Source: Rhabdobacter roseus
GTDB taxonomy: Bacteria; Bacteroidota; Bacteroidia; Cytophagales; Spirosomataceae
Length of the DNA: 64,000 nucleotides
NCBI RefSeq assembly: GCF_014202275.1
Contig: NZ_JACHGF010000005.1
Coordinates: 1-64,000 of the forward strand
Direction of reading: 5' to 3'
Positions 36,533 through 46,400 of this stretch are shown piece after piece (the first letter of the stretch is position 1; every line of letters starts with the position of its first letter). The position numbers were made by a program, and so were the translations under genes. The notes under the pieces were generated by a model. It was not told the origin of the DNA. It made no database searches and was given only the letters and a program-made list of their open reading frames with translations.

Positions 36533-37285
36533 TTAGTCTACCTTTTGGTACAACAGAAAATGCTGGATTGGCAGGAAGTCGCCCCGCTCCACCAGGCGAA
36601 AGCCGTTAGCGGCCAGCTCTTTGTTGGCTTGGGCCACGCTTAGTTTATGAAGTTTTTTAATGGGTACGTTGGGGTCCTCGGCCCGGTACTCGATGAGCAG
36701 CAACTTGCCGCCGGGCTTCAGGGCTTGCCGGAGCGCCTGGAGCATCTCGCGGGGGTACTCGAGCTCGTGGTACACATCCACCATGATCGCCAGATCCACC
36801 GCCTGGGCGGGTAGGTTCGGCGAGCGCGCCCCGCCCTTGATCACCGTGACGTTCTCCACGCCGCTTTCCTGAGCCCGCTGCCGCAGGTACCTGATCGACT
36901 CGTCCTGCACTTCTACGGCGTATACTTTCCCCTGGGGTACTTTGGGCGCCATGCGAAAGGTGTAGTAACCCGTTCCCGCGCCGATGTCGGCCACCACACT
37001 GGTGGCCTGGATGGGTAGTTTCTCAATCGCCAGCGCGGTATTTTCCTCTTCCTGCCGCTCGTCCCGTTCGAGCCAACCCGCCCCGGCAAAGCCCATCACC
37101 TGGGCAATTTCGCGCCCCAGGTACGTCTTCCCGATGCCGTCGCGCGAGGGCGTCATGCGCCCGTAGGGTACGCTGTCGCTGACCGCCGCCGCGGTGTGCT
37201 GCTGGCGCGACGTGGAGCTGGTGCAATGCATACACAGGCTTGCCCCCGCGGCCAGCATCACTCCCCAAAATGTGTTTGCTTTCAT
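36533..37285 (-). CDS. exported class I SAM-dependent methyltransferase
   Basis: A 250-residue protein with a Rossmann methyltransferase core: the SAM-binding motif VVADIGAGTGYY near residue 100, then YAVEVQDESIRYLRQRA, VDVYHELEYPREML and LKPGGKLLLIEY. It begins with a hydrophobic signal and a possible lipobox cysteine (MKANTFWGVMLAAGASLCMHC), so it appears to be exported, odd for an enzyme using cytosolic SAM. Similar signal-bearing methyltransferases occur in Bacteroidota and Planctomycetes; the substrate is unknown. It is monocistronic. Confidence 0.85.
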   Translation of the reverse strand: MKANTFWGVMLAAGASLCMHCTSSTSRQQHTAAAVSDSVPYGRMTPSRDGIGKTYLGREIAQVMGFAGAGWLERDERQEEENTALAIEKLPIQATSVVADIGAGTGYYTFRMAPKVPQGKVYAVEVQDESIRYLRQRAQESGVENVTVIKGGARSPNLPAQAVDLAIMVDVYHELEYPREMLQALRQALKPGGKLLLIEYRAEDPNVPIKKLHKLSVAQANKELAANGFRLVERGDFLPIQHFLLYQKVD

Positions 37286-37471
37286 GTATAGCTCGGTTTA
37301 TGCATTTTAAAAGTACCTTTTTTGTCGAATTTAAAGAGATTCGTCTTTTAGGCTTCAAGTACTTCCGAGGTAGCTATTTCGTCTACTCGGCAAAGTGGAT
37401 TTGAATTGAAACCCGGATCGGGTACCAATTCAAATACAATCATGTATCCACCATTGTTCTTGTTCCTTAAC

Positions 37472-37504
37472 AAAAAAAGCACCTCCGCCGGATGGCAGAG
37501 GTGC
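37472..37504 (-). terminator. terminator after the M13 peptidase gene
   Basis: On the minus strand, the stem gcacctc / gaggtgc, extended past one mismatch by gcc / ggc around a 4-base loop, is followed by seven T. It lies 45 bases beyond the peptidase stop codon. Confidence 0.8.
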
Positions 37505-37548
37505 AAAAGTAACGAAGTACCCCGTTTAGCCGATATATAACCCTTCGC

Positions 37549-39630
37549 TTACCAGAGCCGGATGCGGTCTTCGGGTGCTACGTAGAGCTTGTCGCCGGGC
37601 TTCACGTCGAAGGCCTCGTACCAGGCGTCCATGTTCACCAGCGGACCGATGGTACGCCACTGCCCCGGCGAGTGCGGGTCTACGAGTACCTGCTGGGCGG
37701 CGGCTTCGGGCAGGATGTTGGTGCGCCATACCTGCGCCCAGGCCAGGAAGAAGCGCTGGTCGGGCGTGAAGCCGTCAATCTTCTCGTTGGACTGCCCCTG
37801 CTTGGTCATTTTGAAGGCTGTATAGGCAGCGTTCAGCCCACCCAGGTCGCCGATGTTCTCGCCCAGCGTGAGCTTGCCGTTGACGTGCAGCGTATCCAGC
37901 ACGGTGTACTTATTGTACTGCTCCACGATCTGATTGGCGCGCTCCATGAACTTCTGACGGTCTTCGTCGGTCCACCAGTTGCGCAGGTACCCGTCTTTGT
38001 CGTACTGGCTGCCGCTGTCGTCGAAGCCGTGCGATATTTCGTGACCGATCACCGCCCCGATGCCCCCGTAGTTGATGGCGTCGTCGGCGTTGGGGTCAAA
38101 GAACGGAAATTGAAGAATTCCGGCCGGGAACACGATTTCGTTTTGCACGGGGTTGTAGTAGGCGTTGACCGTCGGCGGCGTCATGCCCCAGCGGGTTTTA
38201 TCCACGGGCTTGCCCAGGCGACTCACCATGTCCTGATAGCCCCAGCGGCTGCCATTTTTTACGTTGGCGTAAAAGGTATTGGGTTTAATCTCAAAGCCCT
38301 CGTAGGTCTGCCAGTTGTCGGGGTAGCCAATCTTGGGCGTAAAGGTATGTAGCTTCGCCAGGGCTTTTTCTTTGGTAGCCGGGCTCATCCATTCCAGGTT
38401 ATTGATCCGGACCTCGTAGGCTTTGATGAGGTTCTTGATGAGCTCGTCCATGCGCTCCTTGGCCTCGGGCGTAAAGTACTTCTTCACGTACAGCTGGCCC
38501 AGGAGCTCGCCAATGGTACCGTCGGTGAGCTGCGACATGCGCTGCCAGCGGGGTGTTTGTACTTTCTGGCCCGTAAGTACCTGGTTGAAGGCAAAGCTGG
38601 CGTTGACGAAGTCGGTGCTCAGGTAGGAGGCCGAGGTTTTCAGGACGTTCCAGCTCAGGTAGGTTTTGAGGTCATTGAGGGAAGTAGCCGCAATGAGCGA
38701 ATCGGCTTTGACAAAAAACGACGGGTTATTGATCAGCACCGTATCCTCTCCCGTCACTTTCATGAGGGGCATCAGCTTTTTCCAATCCAGGTTGGGGGTA
38801 CTTTTGGAAAAATCTGCCACCGACAGTTTGTTGTACGTCTTGTACGGATCGCGCATTTCGACGCGTGCCATCTGTGCGGCCGCCAACTTTGTCTCCAGGG
38901 CCAGGATCACGTCGGCATTAGCCGTGGCCTGGGCCGCCGGGGTACCCGTCAGCGTAAAAAGCTTGGTGATGTACTCCTTGTACGCTTCCCGGATCTTCAC
39001 CGAGCGCGCATCGTTTTTGAGGTAGTAGTCGCGGTCGGGCAAGGTAGTACCTCCCTGCGAAAATTGCGGCACCATCACCTCCACATTTTTACGGTCCTGC
39101 CCTACATAAAAACCAAAGAACGGGCTGCCCGTACCGCGCGTACGCGACTCGGCGATTTCGTTAATCACCGCCTGCTTGGTTTTGAGATTGGCCACGCGCT
39201 GCAAGTCGGGCTTGATGGGCGTGTAGCCCAGCTTGTCGATGGTTACGCTGTCCATCGCGGCCATGTAGAAGTCACTCACGCGCTTTTCTACCGAACCCGC
39301 GGGGGCCGTTTTATTTTTGGCCGACTCTTCCAATAATCCTTTTACCGCGTTGATGTTGAAGTCGCGCAGGACGTTGAAACTACCCCAGCGGGTTTCTTTG
39401 GCTGGTACGGGGTTGGTTTTGACCCAATTGCCGCTGGCGTAGGTGTAGAAATCGTCGCCGGGCTTCACGGAAGTATCCATGTTAGCGGGGTCGATGAATT
39501 TGGCCTGTGTAGAACCACCGGAAATGCTTACACCCGCTTTTTGCGCGGCGGCTTCCATTTGCACGGTCAGTGCCGCTCCACAAAGCAGCAATGCCACTCG
39601 TTTACTACTGGTTGTTGTTATTCTTTGCAT
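37549..39630 (-). CDS. pepO: M13 family metallopeptidase (PepO/neprilysin-like)
   Basis: A 693-residue zinc endopeptidase. HEISH is at 530-534 in VIGHEISHGFDDSG, the downstream ENIGD provides the third zinc ligand, and the C-terminal region has the family VDPHSPGQWRTIGPL pattern. A signal peptide ends near AAAQKAG, placing it in the periplasm or outside. The length is normal for M13. It cleaves oligopeptides in the family; the native substrate is unknown. Confidence 0.94.
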   Translation of the reverse strand: MQRITTTSSKRVALLLCGAALTVQMEAAAQKAGVSISGGSTQAKFIDPANMDTSVKPGDDFYTYASGNWVKTNPVPAKETRWGSFNVLRDFNINAVKGLLEESAKNKTAPAGSVEKRVSDFYMAAMDSVTIDKLGYTPIKPDLQRVANLKTKQAVINEIAESRTRGTGSPFFGFYVGQDRKNVEVMVPQFSQGGTTLPDRDYYLKNDARSVKIREAYKEYITKLFTLTGTPAAQATANADVILALETKLAAAQMARVEMRDPYKTYNKLSVADFSKSTPNLDWKKLMPLMKVTGEDTVLINNPSFFVKADSLIAATSLNDLKTYLSWNVLKTSASYLSTDFVNASFAFNQVLTGQKVQTPRWQRMSQLTDGTIGELLGQLYVKKYFTPEAKERMDELIKNLIKAYEVRINNLEWMSPATKEKALAKLHTFTPKIGYPDNWQTYEGFEIKPNTFYANVKNGSRWGYQDMVSRLGKPVDKTRWGMTPPTVNAYYNPVQNEIVFPAGILQFPFFDPNADDAINYGGIGAVIGHEISHGFDDSGSQYDKDGYLRNWWTDEDRQKFMERANQIVEQYNKYTVLDTLHVNGKLTLGENIGDLGGLNAAYTAFKMTKQGQSNEKIDGFTPDQRFFLAWAQVWRTNILPEAAAQQVLVDPHSPGQWRTIGPLVNMDAWYEAFDVKPGDKLYVAPEDRIRLW

Positions 39631-39906
39631 TGAAATTGTTGATGATGATTATAACTAAAAAAACATAAAAACTTGCTATACATGAACGGGCTAGCTATTC
39701 TTAGCCCCGTAAAGCCGTGCAAGTACCTTGTTGCTACTATCCATCCTCTGGCGCGTCTATTTTTATCCTGGCTAGCTGCTTGCTGATGGGCTCAGGTCCC
39801 ACAAAATCCGAAGTCGAATTAGTAATGCTCTCCCCAGAAAGGTACCTTTGCCCCGACTTCGAGCCCGCTTGGCTCAGACGAAATCCAGTGTTTAACTACC
39901 AAAATC

Positions 39907-40116
39907 ATGGACGTAAAAGACAGTAACGGCACCATACTAAGCGAGGGTGATTCCGTAACCCTCACTAAAGATTTGAAGGTAAAGGGCTCATCCATAACGC
40001 TGAAGCGAGGGAAAGTGATCAAAAATATTCGCCTTACTTCCAGCCCCGAGGAGATCGACTGCCGCGTGGATGGCAGCAATCTCGTACTCAAAACCTGCTT
40101 TCTTAAGAAAGCCTAA
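39907..40116 (+). CDS. PhnA-type domain protein (YjdM C-terminal domain)
   Basis: A 69-residue protein nearly collinear with the C-terminal domain of YjdM/PhnA: VKDSNGTILSEGDSVTLTKDLKVKGSS, LKRGKVIKNIRL, IDCRVDGSNLVLKTCFLKKA. The N-terminal zinc ribbon of the E. coli protein is absent; stand-alone short versions like this occur in Bacteroidota. The old link to alkylphosphonate use is by name only. It converges on the S9 peptidase gene with 10 bases between stops. Confidence 0.88.
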   Translation: MDVKDSNGTILSEGDSVTLTKDLKVKGSSITLKRGKVIKNIRLTSSPEEIDCRVDGSNLVLKTCFLKKA

Positions 40117-40126
40117 CACCCCTCGC

Positions 40127-42247
40127 CTACTTCCAAAACAGCCCCATATTTCGGAACACAAACGCGTACATATCGGCGGTGGTTTCCAGGGCTTTCTTGG
40201 TATTGCTGGCTCCGTGGCCCGAGTTGGTGTCGATCCGGATCAGCAACGGATTGGTAGAGCCTACGCCCGCTACCTCTTGCAACGTAGCCGCGTACTTAAA
40301 CGAGTGCGCCGGTACGACGCGGTCGTCGTGGTCGGCGGTGGTGATGAGCGTGGCGGGGTAGTTTACGCCCTTTTTGATATTGTGCAGGGGCGAGTAGCCG
40401 TAAAGTACCTTGAACTCCTCGGGGTTGTCGCTGCTGCCGTAGTCGGCGATCCAGTTCCAGCCGATGGTAAACTTGTGAAAGCGCAGCATATCCATGACAC
40501 CCACGGCGGGCAGCGCTACCTTGAAAAGTTCGGGGCGCTGGTTCATCACGGTACCTACCAGCAGGCCGCCATTGGAGCCGCCCTGAAGGGCCAGCCGCTC
40601 GGGCGAAGTGTACTTTTCCTGGATCAGGTACTCGGCCGCCGCAATGAAGTCGTCGAAGACGTTTTGTTTTTTGAGCTTCATGCCCTGTTCGTGCCACTTC
40701 TCGCCGTACTCGCTGCCGCCGCGCAGGTTGGCCTGCACGTATACCCCACCTTGGTCCAGGAACGGAATGCGCGTGGGGCTAAAGGCGGGCGTAAGGCTGA
40801 CGTTGAAGCCGCCGTAGCCGTACAGGATCGTGGGGTTGGAGCCATCGAGCTTCAGGCCCTTTTTGTAGGTGATGAAGGCAGGTACCTTGGTGCCGTCTTT
40901 GCTGGGATAAAATACCTGCTTGGTTTCGTAGTCTTCGGGATTGAAAGTGACCTCCGGCGCGCGGAAAACGGTACTTTTTTTCGTAGCGAGGTCGTAGCGG
41001 AAAATGGTAGGCGGGTAGTTGAAGGAGGTATAGGTGTAAAACACGAAGGTATCGTTTTTCTCACCGCCAAAACCGCCCGCCGCCCCCAGGCCGGGTAGTT
41101 TCACTTCGTTTTCGAGCTTGCCTTTCAGGTCGTAGACGTACACCCGGGTACTTACGTCCTGGGAGTAGAGCGCAAATAGCTTACCGCCCGCCGTGCCAAC
41201 GCCCGTCAGCGGCTCGGGCTTTTCGGGTAGGAAGGGCTGCCAGCTTTTGGTTTTGGTATCGTACCGAACTACCTTACGGTTGGGCGCGTCTGCATTAGTT
41301 TCGATCAGGAAGGTACCGTTCAGGTGCTCCACCAGGCCGTAGCTAAAATCCGTGATTTCCGATACGATGGGGGTAAAGGTACTTTCGCCTTGCTTCATCA
41401 CCCACAGCCCGTTGCCGTCTTTGCCCTGGCCGCGGTCGCTCACGTACAGCGCGGCGTACTGCTCATCCTCGGTCGTGCGGACGGTGTGGAAGCGCTGCGG
41501 ATTGGCGGGGTCCTCATATACCAGCCGGTCCTGGTCCTGCGAGGTACCTACCCGGTGGTAAAAGACCTGGTGGTTTTCGTTTTTGGCGGCCAGCGCGCTG
41601 CCTTCGGGCTTCGGGTAGCGGCTGTAGTAGAAGCCGTCGCCCTGCCAGGAAGCACCGGATACCTTCACCCACGCTACCTTATCGGGCAGCATGTTGAGGG
41701 TTTTCATGTCCATGACCTGGTATTCCTGCCAGTCGGAGCCGCCTTGGGAAAAGCCCACCACGGCGTAGTTTCCGTTTTTGGACAAACTAAACACCGTCAG
41801 GCGGGTGGTGCCGTCGGCCGAAAGCTTGTTCGGATCAAGTACTACCTCGGCGGTGGCCCCGTCCTTCAGGCCCTTCTGCCGGTACAAAACCGACTGGTTT
41901 TGCAGGCCGTCGTTTTTGTAGAAATAGAAGTACTCCCCCTTCTGGCGCGGCGCGGAGTACTTGGGGTAGTTGTAGGCTTTTTCGAGATCCTGAAAAATCT
42001 TCTCCTTGAACGGAATGGCGTTCAGGTATCCAAAGGTCACATCGTTTTGGGCTTTGACCCAAGCGGCGGTTTCGTCGGAGCGGTCGTCTTCGAGCCAGCG
42101 GTAGGGGTCAGGTACCTGGGTGCCGTGGTACTCGTCGCGGTGATCAACTTGGCGGGTGGCAGGGTAGTTTATTTTTTGCGCCGTTCCGGGGGCGCTCGTG
42201 AGCATGGCGGTGATGAGGGTCATTCCTACTAGATTTCGGCGTTTCAT
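40127..42247 (-). CDS. prolyl oligopeptidase family serine peptidase (S9A)
   Basis: A 706-residue enzyme with an N-terminal beta-propeller and a C-terminal alpha/beta hydrolase. The nucleophile is S558 in GGSNGG, the acid is in TTADHDDRVVP, and the histidine in NSGHGAS. The start of the mature region (YPATRQVDHRDEYHGTQVPDPYRWLEDD) is characteristic of S9A. The N-terminus has a cleavable signal (SAPGTAQK), so it is exported and likely degrades proline-containing peptides. Confidence 0.94.
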   Translation of the reverse strand: MKRRNLVGMTLITAMLTSAPGTAQKINYPATRQVDHRDEYHGTQVPDPYRWLEDDRSDETAAWVKAQNDVTFGYLNAIPFKEKIFQDLEKAYNYPKYSAPRQKGEYFYFYKNDGLQNQSVLYRQKGLKDGATAEVVLDPNKLSADGTTRLTVFSLSKNGNYAVVGFSQGGSDWQEYQVMDMKTLNMLPDKVAWVKVSGASWQGDGFYYSRYPKPEGSALAAKNENHQVFYHRVGTSQDQDRLVYEDPANPQRFHTVRTTEDEQYAALYVSDRGQGKDGNGLWVMKQGESTFTPIVSEITDFSYGLVEHLNGTFLIETNADAPNRKVVRYDTKTKSWQPFLPEKPEPLTGVGTAGGKLFALYSQDVSTRVYVYDLKGKLENEVKLPGLGAAGGFGGEKNDTFVFYTYTSFNYPPTIFRYDLATKKSTVFRAPEVTFNPEDYETKQVFYPSKDGTKVPAFITYKKGLKLDGSNPTILYGYGGFNVSLTPAFSPTRIPFLDQGGVYVQANLRGGSEYGEKWHEQGMKLKKQNVFDDFIAAAEYLIQEKYTSPERLALQGGSNGGLLVGTVMNQRPELFKVALPAVGVMDMLRFHKFTIGWNWIADYGSSDNPEEFKVLYGYSPLHNIKKGVNYPATLITTADHDDRVVPAHSFKYAATLQEVAGVGSTNPLLIRIDTNSGHGASNTKKALETTADMYAFVFRNMGLFWK

Positions 42248-42285
42248 GGACCGTTAAAGTCAGGGTTTGTTTACGAAGCGAATGA

Positions 42286-42293
42286 CAAATATA
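42286..42293 (-). promoter_or_regulatory. possible -7 element for the S9 peptidase gene
   Basis: TATATTTG on the minus strand matches TAnnTTTG, 38 bases before the start codon. Only a weak GTTG is seen upstream at a shorter than usual distance. Confidence 0.4.
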
Positions 42294-42400
42294 GTATTCA
42301 TTTGTATAACAACCATCTTCGTAGCAAGATCAGCCTTTCCTCTTCTTTCTTCGGCTTTTTCATTTTGTTTTATGGCGCGTTATAAACGCTTTGCCTCGGG

Positions 42401-42423
42401 GGTTCGCGTTGCAAACGCGAACC
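42401..42423. repeat. REP-like palindrome
   Basis: A perfect 10-bp inverted repeat (ggttcgcgtt, gca, aacgcgaacc) with no T run, followed by a tandem aaccagccct/aaccagccct. It lies in the 266-base divergent gap between the S9 peptidase and aldo/keto reductase genes, which otherwise holds no gene. It looks like a dispersed palindromic element rather than a terminator. Confidence 0.5.
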
Positions 42424-42513
42424 AGCCCTAACCAGCCCTACACAATCCTGAATTAACCCCAAACATTCTTCCCACCGAAAAGCTTATTAGGAAAGAACCA
42501 AAACACCTTGGCC

Positions 42514-43443
42514 ATGCAACCCCTGCTATCCCGACGAACGATGCTGAAACTCACGAGCGGTACGGCGCTGGGCCTGGCGTGCCAGGGGGGTACTTGGGCA
42601 GCTATACCCCACGCTACCATGCGCACGCGCCCCATTCCTTCCAGCAACGAGCCGGTACCCGTGGTAGGGCTAGGTACCTGGATTCAGTTTGACGTAGGTA
42701 CCTCCGACGCCGAACGCCAGCCTCTGCGGGAGGTACTTCAGCGGATGGTAGAACAAGGGGGTACTTTGATCGACTCCTCGCCCATGTACGGCCGGGCCGA
42801 GCAGGTGATCGGGGAGCTGACGCAGGAAACAAAGCTGAGCGAAAAGTTCTTCTACGCCACCAAAGTATGGACGCAGGGCCAGCGGGCGGGGATCGAGCAG
42901 ATGCAGGAGTCGATGCGGAAAATGAAGCGACCGCGCATCGACCTCATGCAGGTACATAATCTCATCGACTGGCAAACCCACCTGAAAACGCTGACCCAGT
43001 GGAAGGCCGAAGGGAAGATCCGCTACACGGGCGTAACGCACTACAGTACCTCGGCCAACGCGCAGCTGGAGCAGATCGTGAAAGCGAAAGGGGTAGATTT
43101 TGTACAATTCAAGTACTCCATCGGCGTGCGCGACGCCGAGAAAAGTCTGCTGAAAGCGGCTCAGGACCACGGCGTGGCCGTACTCATCAACGAGCCCTTC
43201 GAGTCGGGCTCGCTGTTTCAGAAAGTAAAAAACAAGCCGCTGCCCGCCTGGGCCAGCGACTACGGCATTCAGAGTTGGGGGCAGTTTTTTCTAAAATACA
43301 TCCTGGCGCACCCGGCCGTCACCTGCGTCATTCCGGGCACTTCCAATCCCAAGCACGTGGTCGATAACCTGGGAGCGGGCTACGGTGCTATGCCCGACGA
43401 GGCGGGCCGAAAGAAAATGGTGGCGCACTTCGAGGCGTTGTAA
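42514..43443 (+). CDS. aldo/keto reductase with Tat-type signal
   Basis: A 309-residue AKR. The catalytic tetrad is visible: D and Y in IDSSPMYG, K in ATKVW, H in MQVHNL. The C-terminal region has VIPGTSNPKHVVDN for cofactor binding. The N-terminus LSRRTMLKLTSGTALGLA has a twin-arginine motif and hydrophobic stretch, predicting export of a folded, cofactor-loaded protein. I chose the ATG at 42514. The substrate is unknown. It converges on the CotH gene with 15 bases between. Confidence 0.9.
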   Translation: MQPLLSRRTMLKLTSGTALGLACQGGTWAAIPHATMRTRPIPSSNEPVPVVGLGTWIQFDVGTSDAERQPLREVLQRMVEQGGTLIDSSPMYGRAEQVIGELTQETKLSEKFFYATKVWTQGQRAGIEQMQESMRKMKRPRIDLMQVHNLIDWQTHLKTLTQWKAEGKIRYTGVTHYSTSANAQLEQIVKAKGVDFVQFKYSIGVRDAEKSLLKAAQDHGVAVLINEPFESGSLFQKVKNKPLPAWASDYGIQSWGQFFLKYILAHPAVTCVIPGTSNPKHVVDNLGAGYGAMPDEAGRKKMVAHFEAL

Positions 43444-43458
43444 AGAAAGAAGGTACTT

Positions 43459-46400
43459 TTAGTTTTCTCCCAGCTGTAGCTGGGCATCTTCGTCCAGTTC
43501 TAGCTGCGCATCATCGGCCACTTGCACCTGCCGCGCCAGGCCCGTCCCTTCCAGACGTACCACGTGCCCCTCGTGGATCAACACCGCGTCGCATACGCTA
43601 GGTACCCGTCCGCAGCTCCAGGTAGAGGCATTCTGCCAGTCTCCGGAGGCTATACTCTCGCACCCACCCCGACTGACCACGATGTCATCCAGGCGCAGGC
43701 GCGCCCGCGAGCCACTCCCTGTTTCCTTCTGGTAGTAGCGCCAGAACAGCTGCACGTAGGGCTGGTCGAGCGCCGCCGCCGGGAGCTGCACCGGCCCCAG
43801 CGTCTCGCTGTGGCCCGAAGTGGCATTGCGCACGTACTCCACGGCTTGTCCCTGTCCGTCCAGGAGGTCGGTAAAGGGGCCGTTGTCGCCCACCCGGTAT
43901 TGCAACCGCAGGGCGTAGGTGCGGTTGTTGGCTTCTACCGTACCACCTACCCAGCTCACGCTCACGTCCGACTGTCCCAGCGTGTTCAGGGCCAGCAGCG
44001 CGCCCCCCATCCGGCCCATCGGGTAGCCTTCGTTGATGTTGTTGGCATCGTTGCTGGTGGTATTTACAAACGAGATCCCCTCCGCGTCCAGGCCATTCAC
44101 CCGGCTGCGGGTACCGTAGTTGTACAAGCCGCTGGTGAAGCCCGCAATCTGCGCTCCCAGCGTTGGGTCAGGCGCATCCATGTATACAAAGGCCATGTTA
44201 GATGGGAAAGTACCCGCCGTGGTGTCGGCAGGCCAGCCCATAAATTCGTAGGTACAGGCGGAAAGGTCATAAGCGGGGGGCTCCGCCGTAAAAGCAGGGT
44301 CTACCTCAAAGACGGCCGTCAGGGAGCGGTCGGAAGCGGCCAGGCTCAGTACGTACACTGAGTCGGAGGAAGCGATGTTGACGCCCTCCTGCCAGTGCTT
44401 GAAGCGGTACCCTACCTGGGCTCGTGCCCGCAGCGTGAGCGATGCCTGCTGAAAATACTGCCCCGACCAGGGGTAAGGCTGGCTGCTCACGCCTTCGGTC
44501 GTGGGTAGCAGGTCGATCGTGTTCACCCGCACGTAGCCCTGCGCTGGGTTGCTGACGTTGATCACGACGTTTCGGTCCTGGCCCAGGTTAAACCTGCTTC
44601 GCAAATGATTCCGCACGTGTCCGGCCCGCTGCTCCAGAAAGCTTTTAATCACATCCACGCTGGCCTCCCAGGTAGCAAAATTGGGGATATTGGCCCACCG
44701 GGTAATGTGCGCTTCCATTTCGGGAGCGTACAGCTGCTTGGTTTGCTCCAGCATCGGTACCGTTCGGGCGGGCAAAAAGGTACTGTTGAGTAAATCCGTA
44801 AACCGACTGATAAAATCGGTGCGAAAAGTCGTATTGTCCAACATGCGCCGAAGTACCCGGGTACTTTCGTTGTTGGCGGTAGCGTGTTCGAGGGTATTGT
44901 GCGAAATCGGCTGCGCCTGCCCCAGTCCAAAGTCGGTATCGAACAGCATCCAGCGCCAGCGGCCATCATGCCCCCGCGGCGCATTGGGCTGATACGGTAC
45001 CCGCAACCGCCAGATCCGGACGTTGTTGTGGGGCCAGTCGGTATTGGCGGCGTAGATTTGGGTAGCCTGGTAGTCGATAAAATTGTTCATGTCGATCCAG
45101 TTCCGCACTGAGTCGTACTTGGCCGCATCGGCGAAGGTATTGTTTTGGATAAAGGCCGAAAACGCATTATAGGCCGCCGAGGTACCTTCCTCCAGCTCCG
45201 GCGGGGTATTCCAGTTGAACTGGTACATATCCAGGTTATCCCCATCGACGCCGTATACCCGCTCTACGTAGTGGTTGTCGTGTCGTTCGCGCAGGTTGTG
45301 AATCCCCCAATACTCCCCATTCATGAAAACGATCGACGGCTGGCTCGCCTGGGTATCGAAGTGCAGGTGTTGCACCATTTTATGTAAAAAAGCGTCCCGG
45401 AACAGCGTGAGATTCCAGTCCTGGCCCGAATTCCGAGCCAAGAGGTTTCGGTGAATCAGCGAAGGGTAGTCCGAGAAAATGGGGTAGTTGAAATTCCCCC
45501 CGCTGTAAAGCCGCAGGGATTTGATCTGGGAAAATCGGGAGCATCCTCCGTGTATCCGCACACCGACGGGTTGGTTGAACGCCGCGGAGGTACCTACAAA
45601 CAGCTCGGCGTTGCCCTCACGCTCCCAGGCGCTGCCCGAATTGGAGTAATTGGCTAAATTACAAGGAGCCGCATTGAACGAAGGGTTGTTTTCCCGCTCC
45701 TGGTCAAAGCGCCGCCCCGCCGTGTAGATGCCCGTCTGGTAGTCAAACAGCGAGCGCTCCGGTATCGTGAGCGAAAGGATCGGGAACGTATACTTGTTGG
45801 TGCCGGTAGGCGTAAAAAAGTACGAATGCGTCACGATCTGGCTGGGAAGTGCTCCTTCCTTATAGGCCGCCGCCCGCACCACGGTACCCTTATCAACCGG
45901 AAAGCTAGGAATGTAGAACGGATCACGATGCCAGGTAGAGGAGATGCTACTCACCTGGTTGGGTTCACCCGTGCGGTCCTGAATGGGCAACGGTGCCGTA
46001 AATGAGTAAGACTGAAAGTACCTCGTCAGCAACGGGCCGAAGGGATGTCCGGCATTTTGCGGATAGCTATTTTTATACGTATAGCTTTGGGCCGTGACGT
46101 TGTTCGGGCTGGGTTCGGAGCCGTCGAGGGTATAATAAATAGTAACTTCCGGATCGGACACGCCTAAGGAAAGCTCGAAAGGAGAGGTAAAAAAACCACC
46201 CGCCTGCGAAAAAGTAGGAGGGTCCAGAATAGCGCTGTAGGCGGGCGAGGCGTTGTTGCTGGCCCCCGGGCTGGGCTGGGTCAGGAAGTACCAGTCGCCG
46301 GTCACGTCGGGCTTGCGCCCCCAGGACACGTTGGCGCGCTGAGGTCCAAAGGTTACCTGGTCCACGATGGTTTGCCCGTCCGGGTTCACCAGGGCCAGCG

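Noticed and set aside
39717-39926. 69-codon frame upstream of the PhnA-like gene
   Set aside because: No protein-like features; it runs into the start of the real gene in another frame and begins without a plausible leader.
40070-41098. Long open frame (342 codons) on the plus strand
   Set aside because: It lies antisense to the S9 peptidase gene, which has an intact catalytic triad; the frame shows no family motifs and arises from high GC content.
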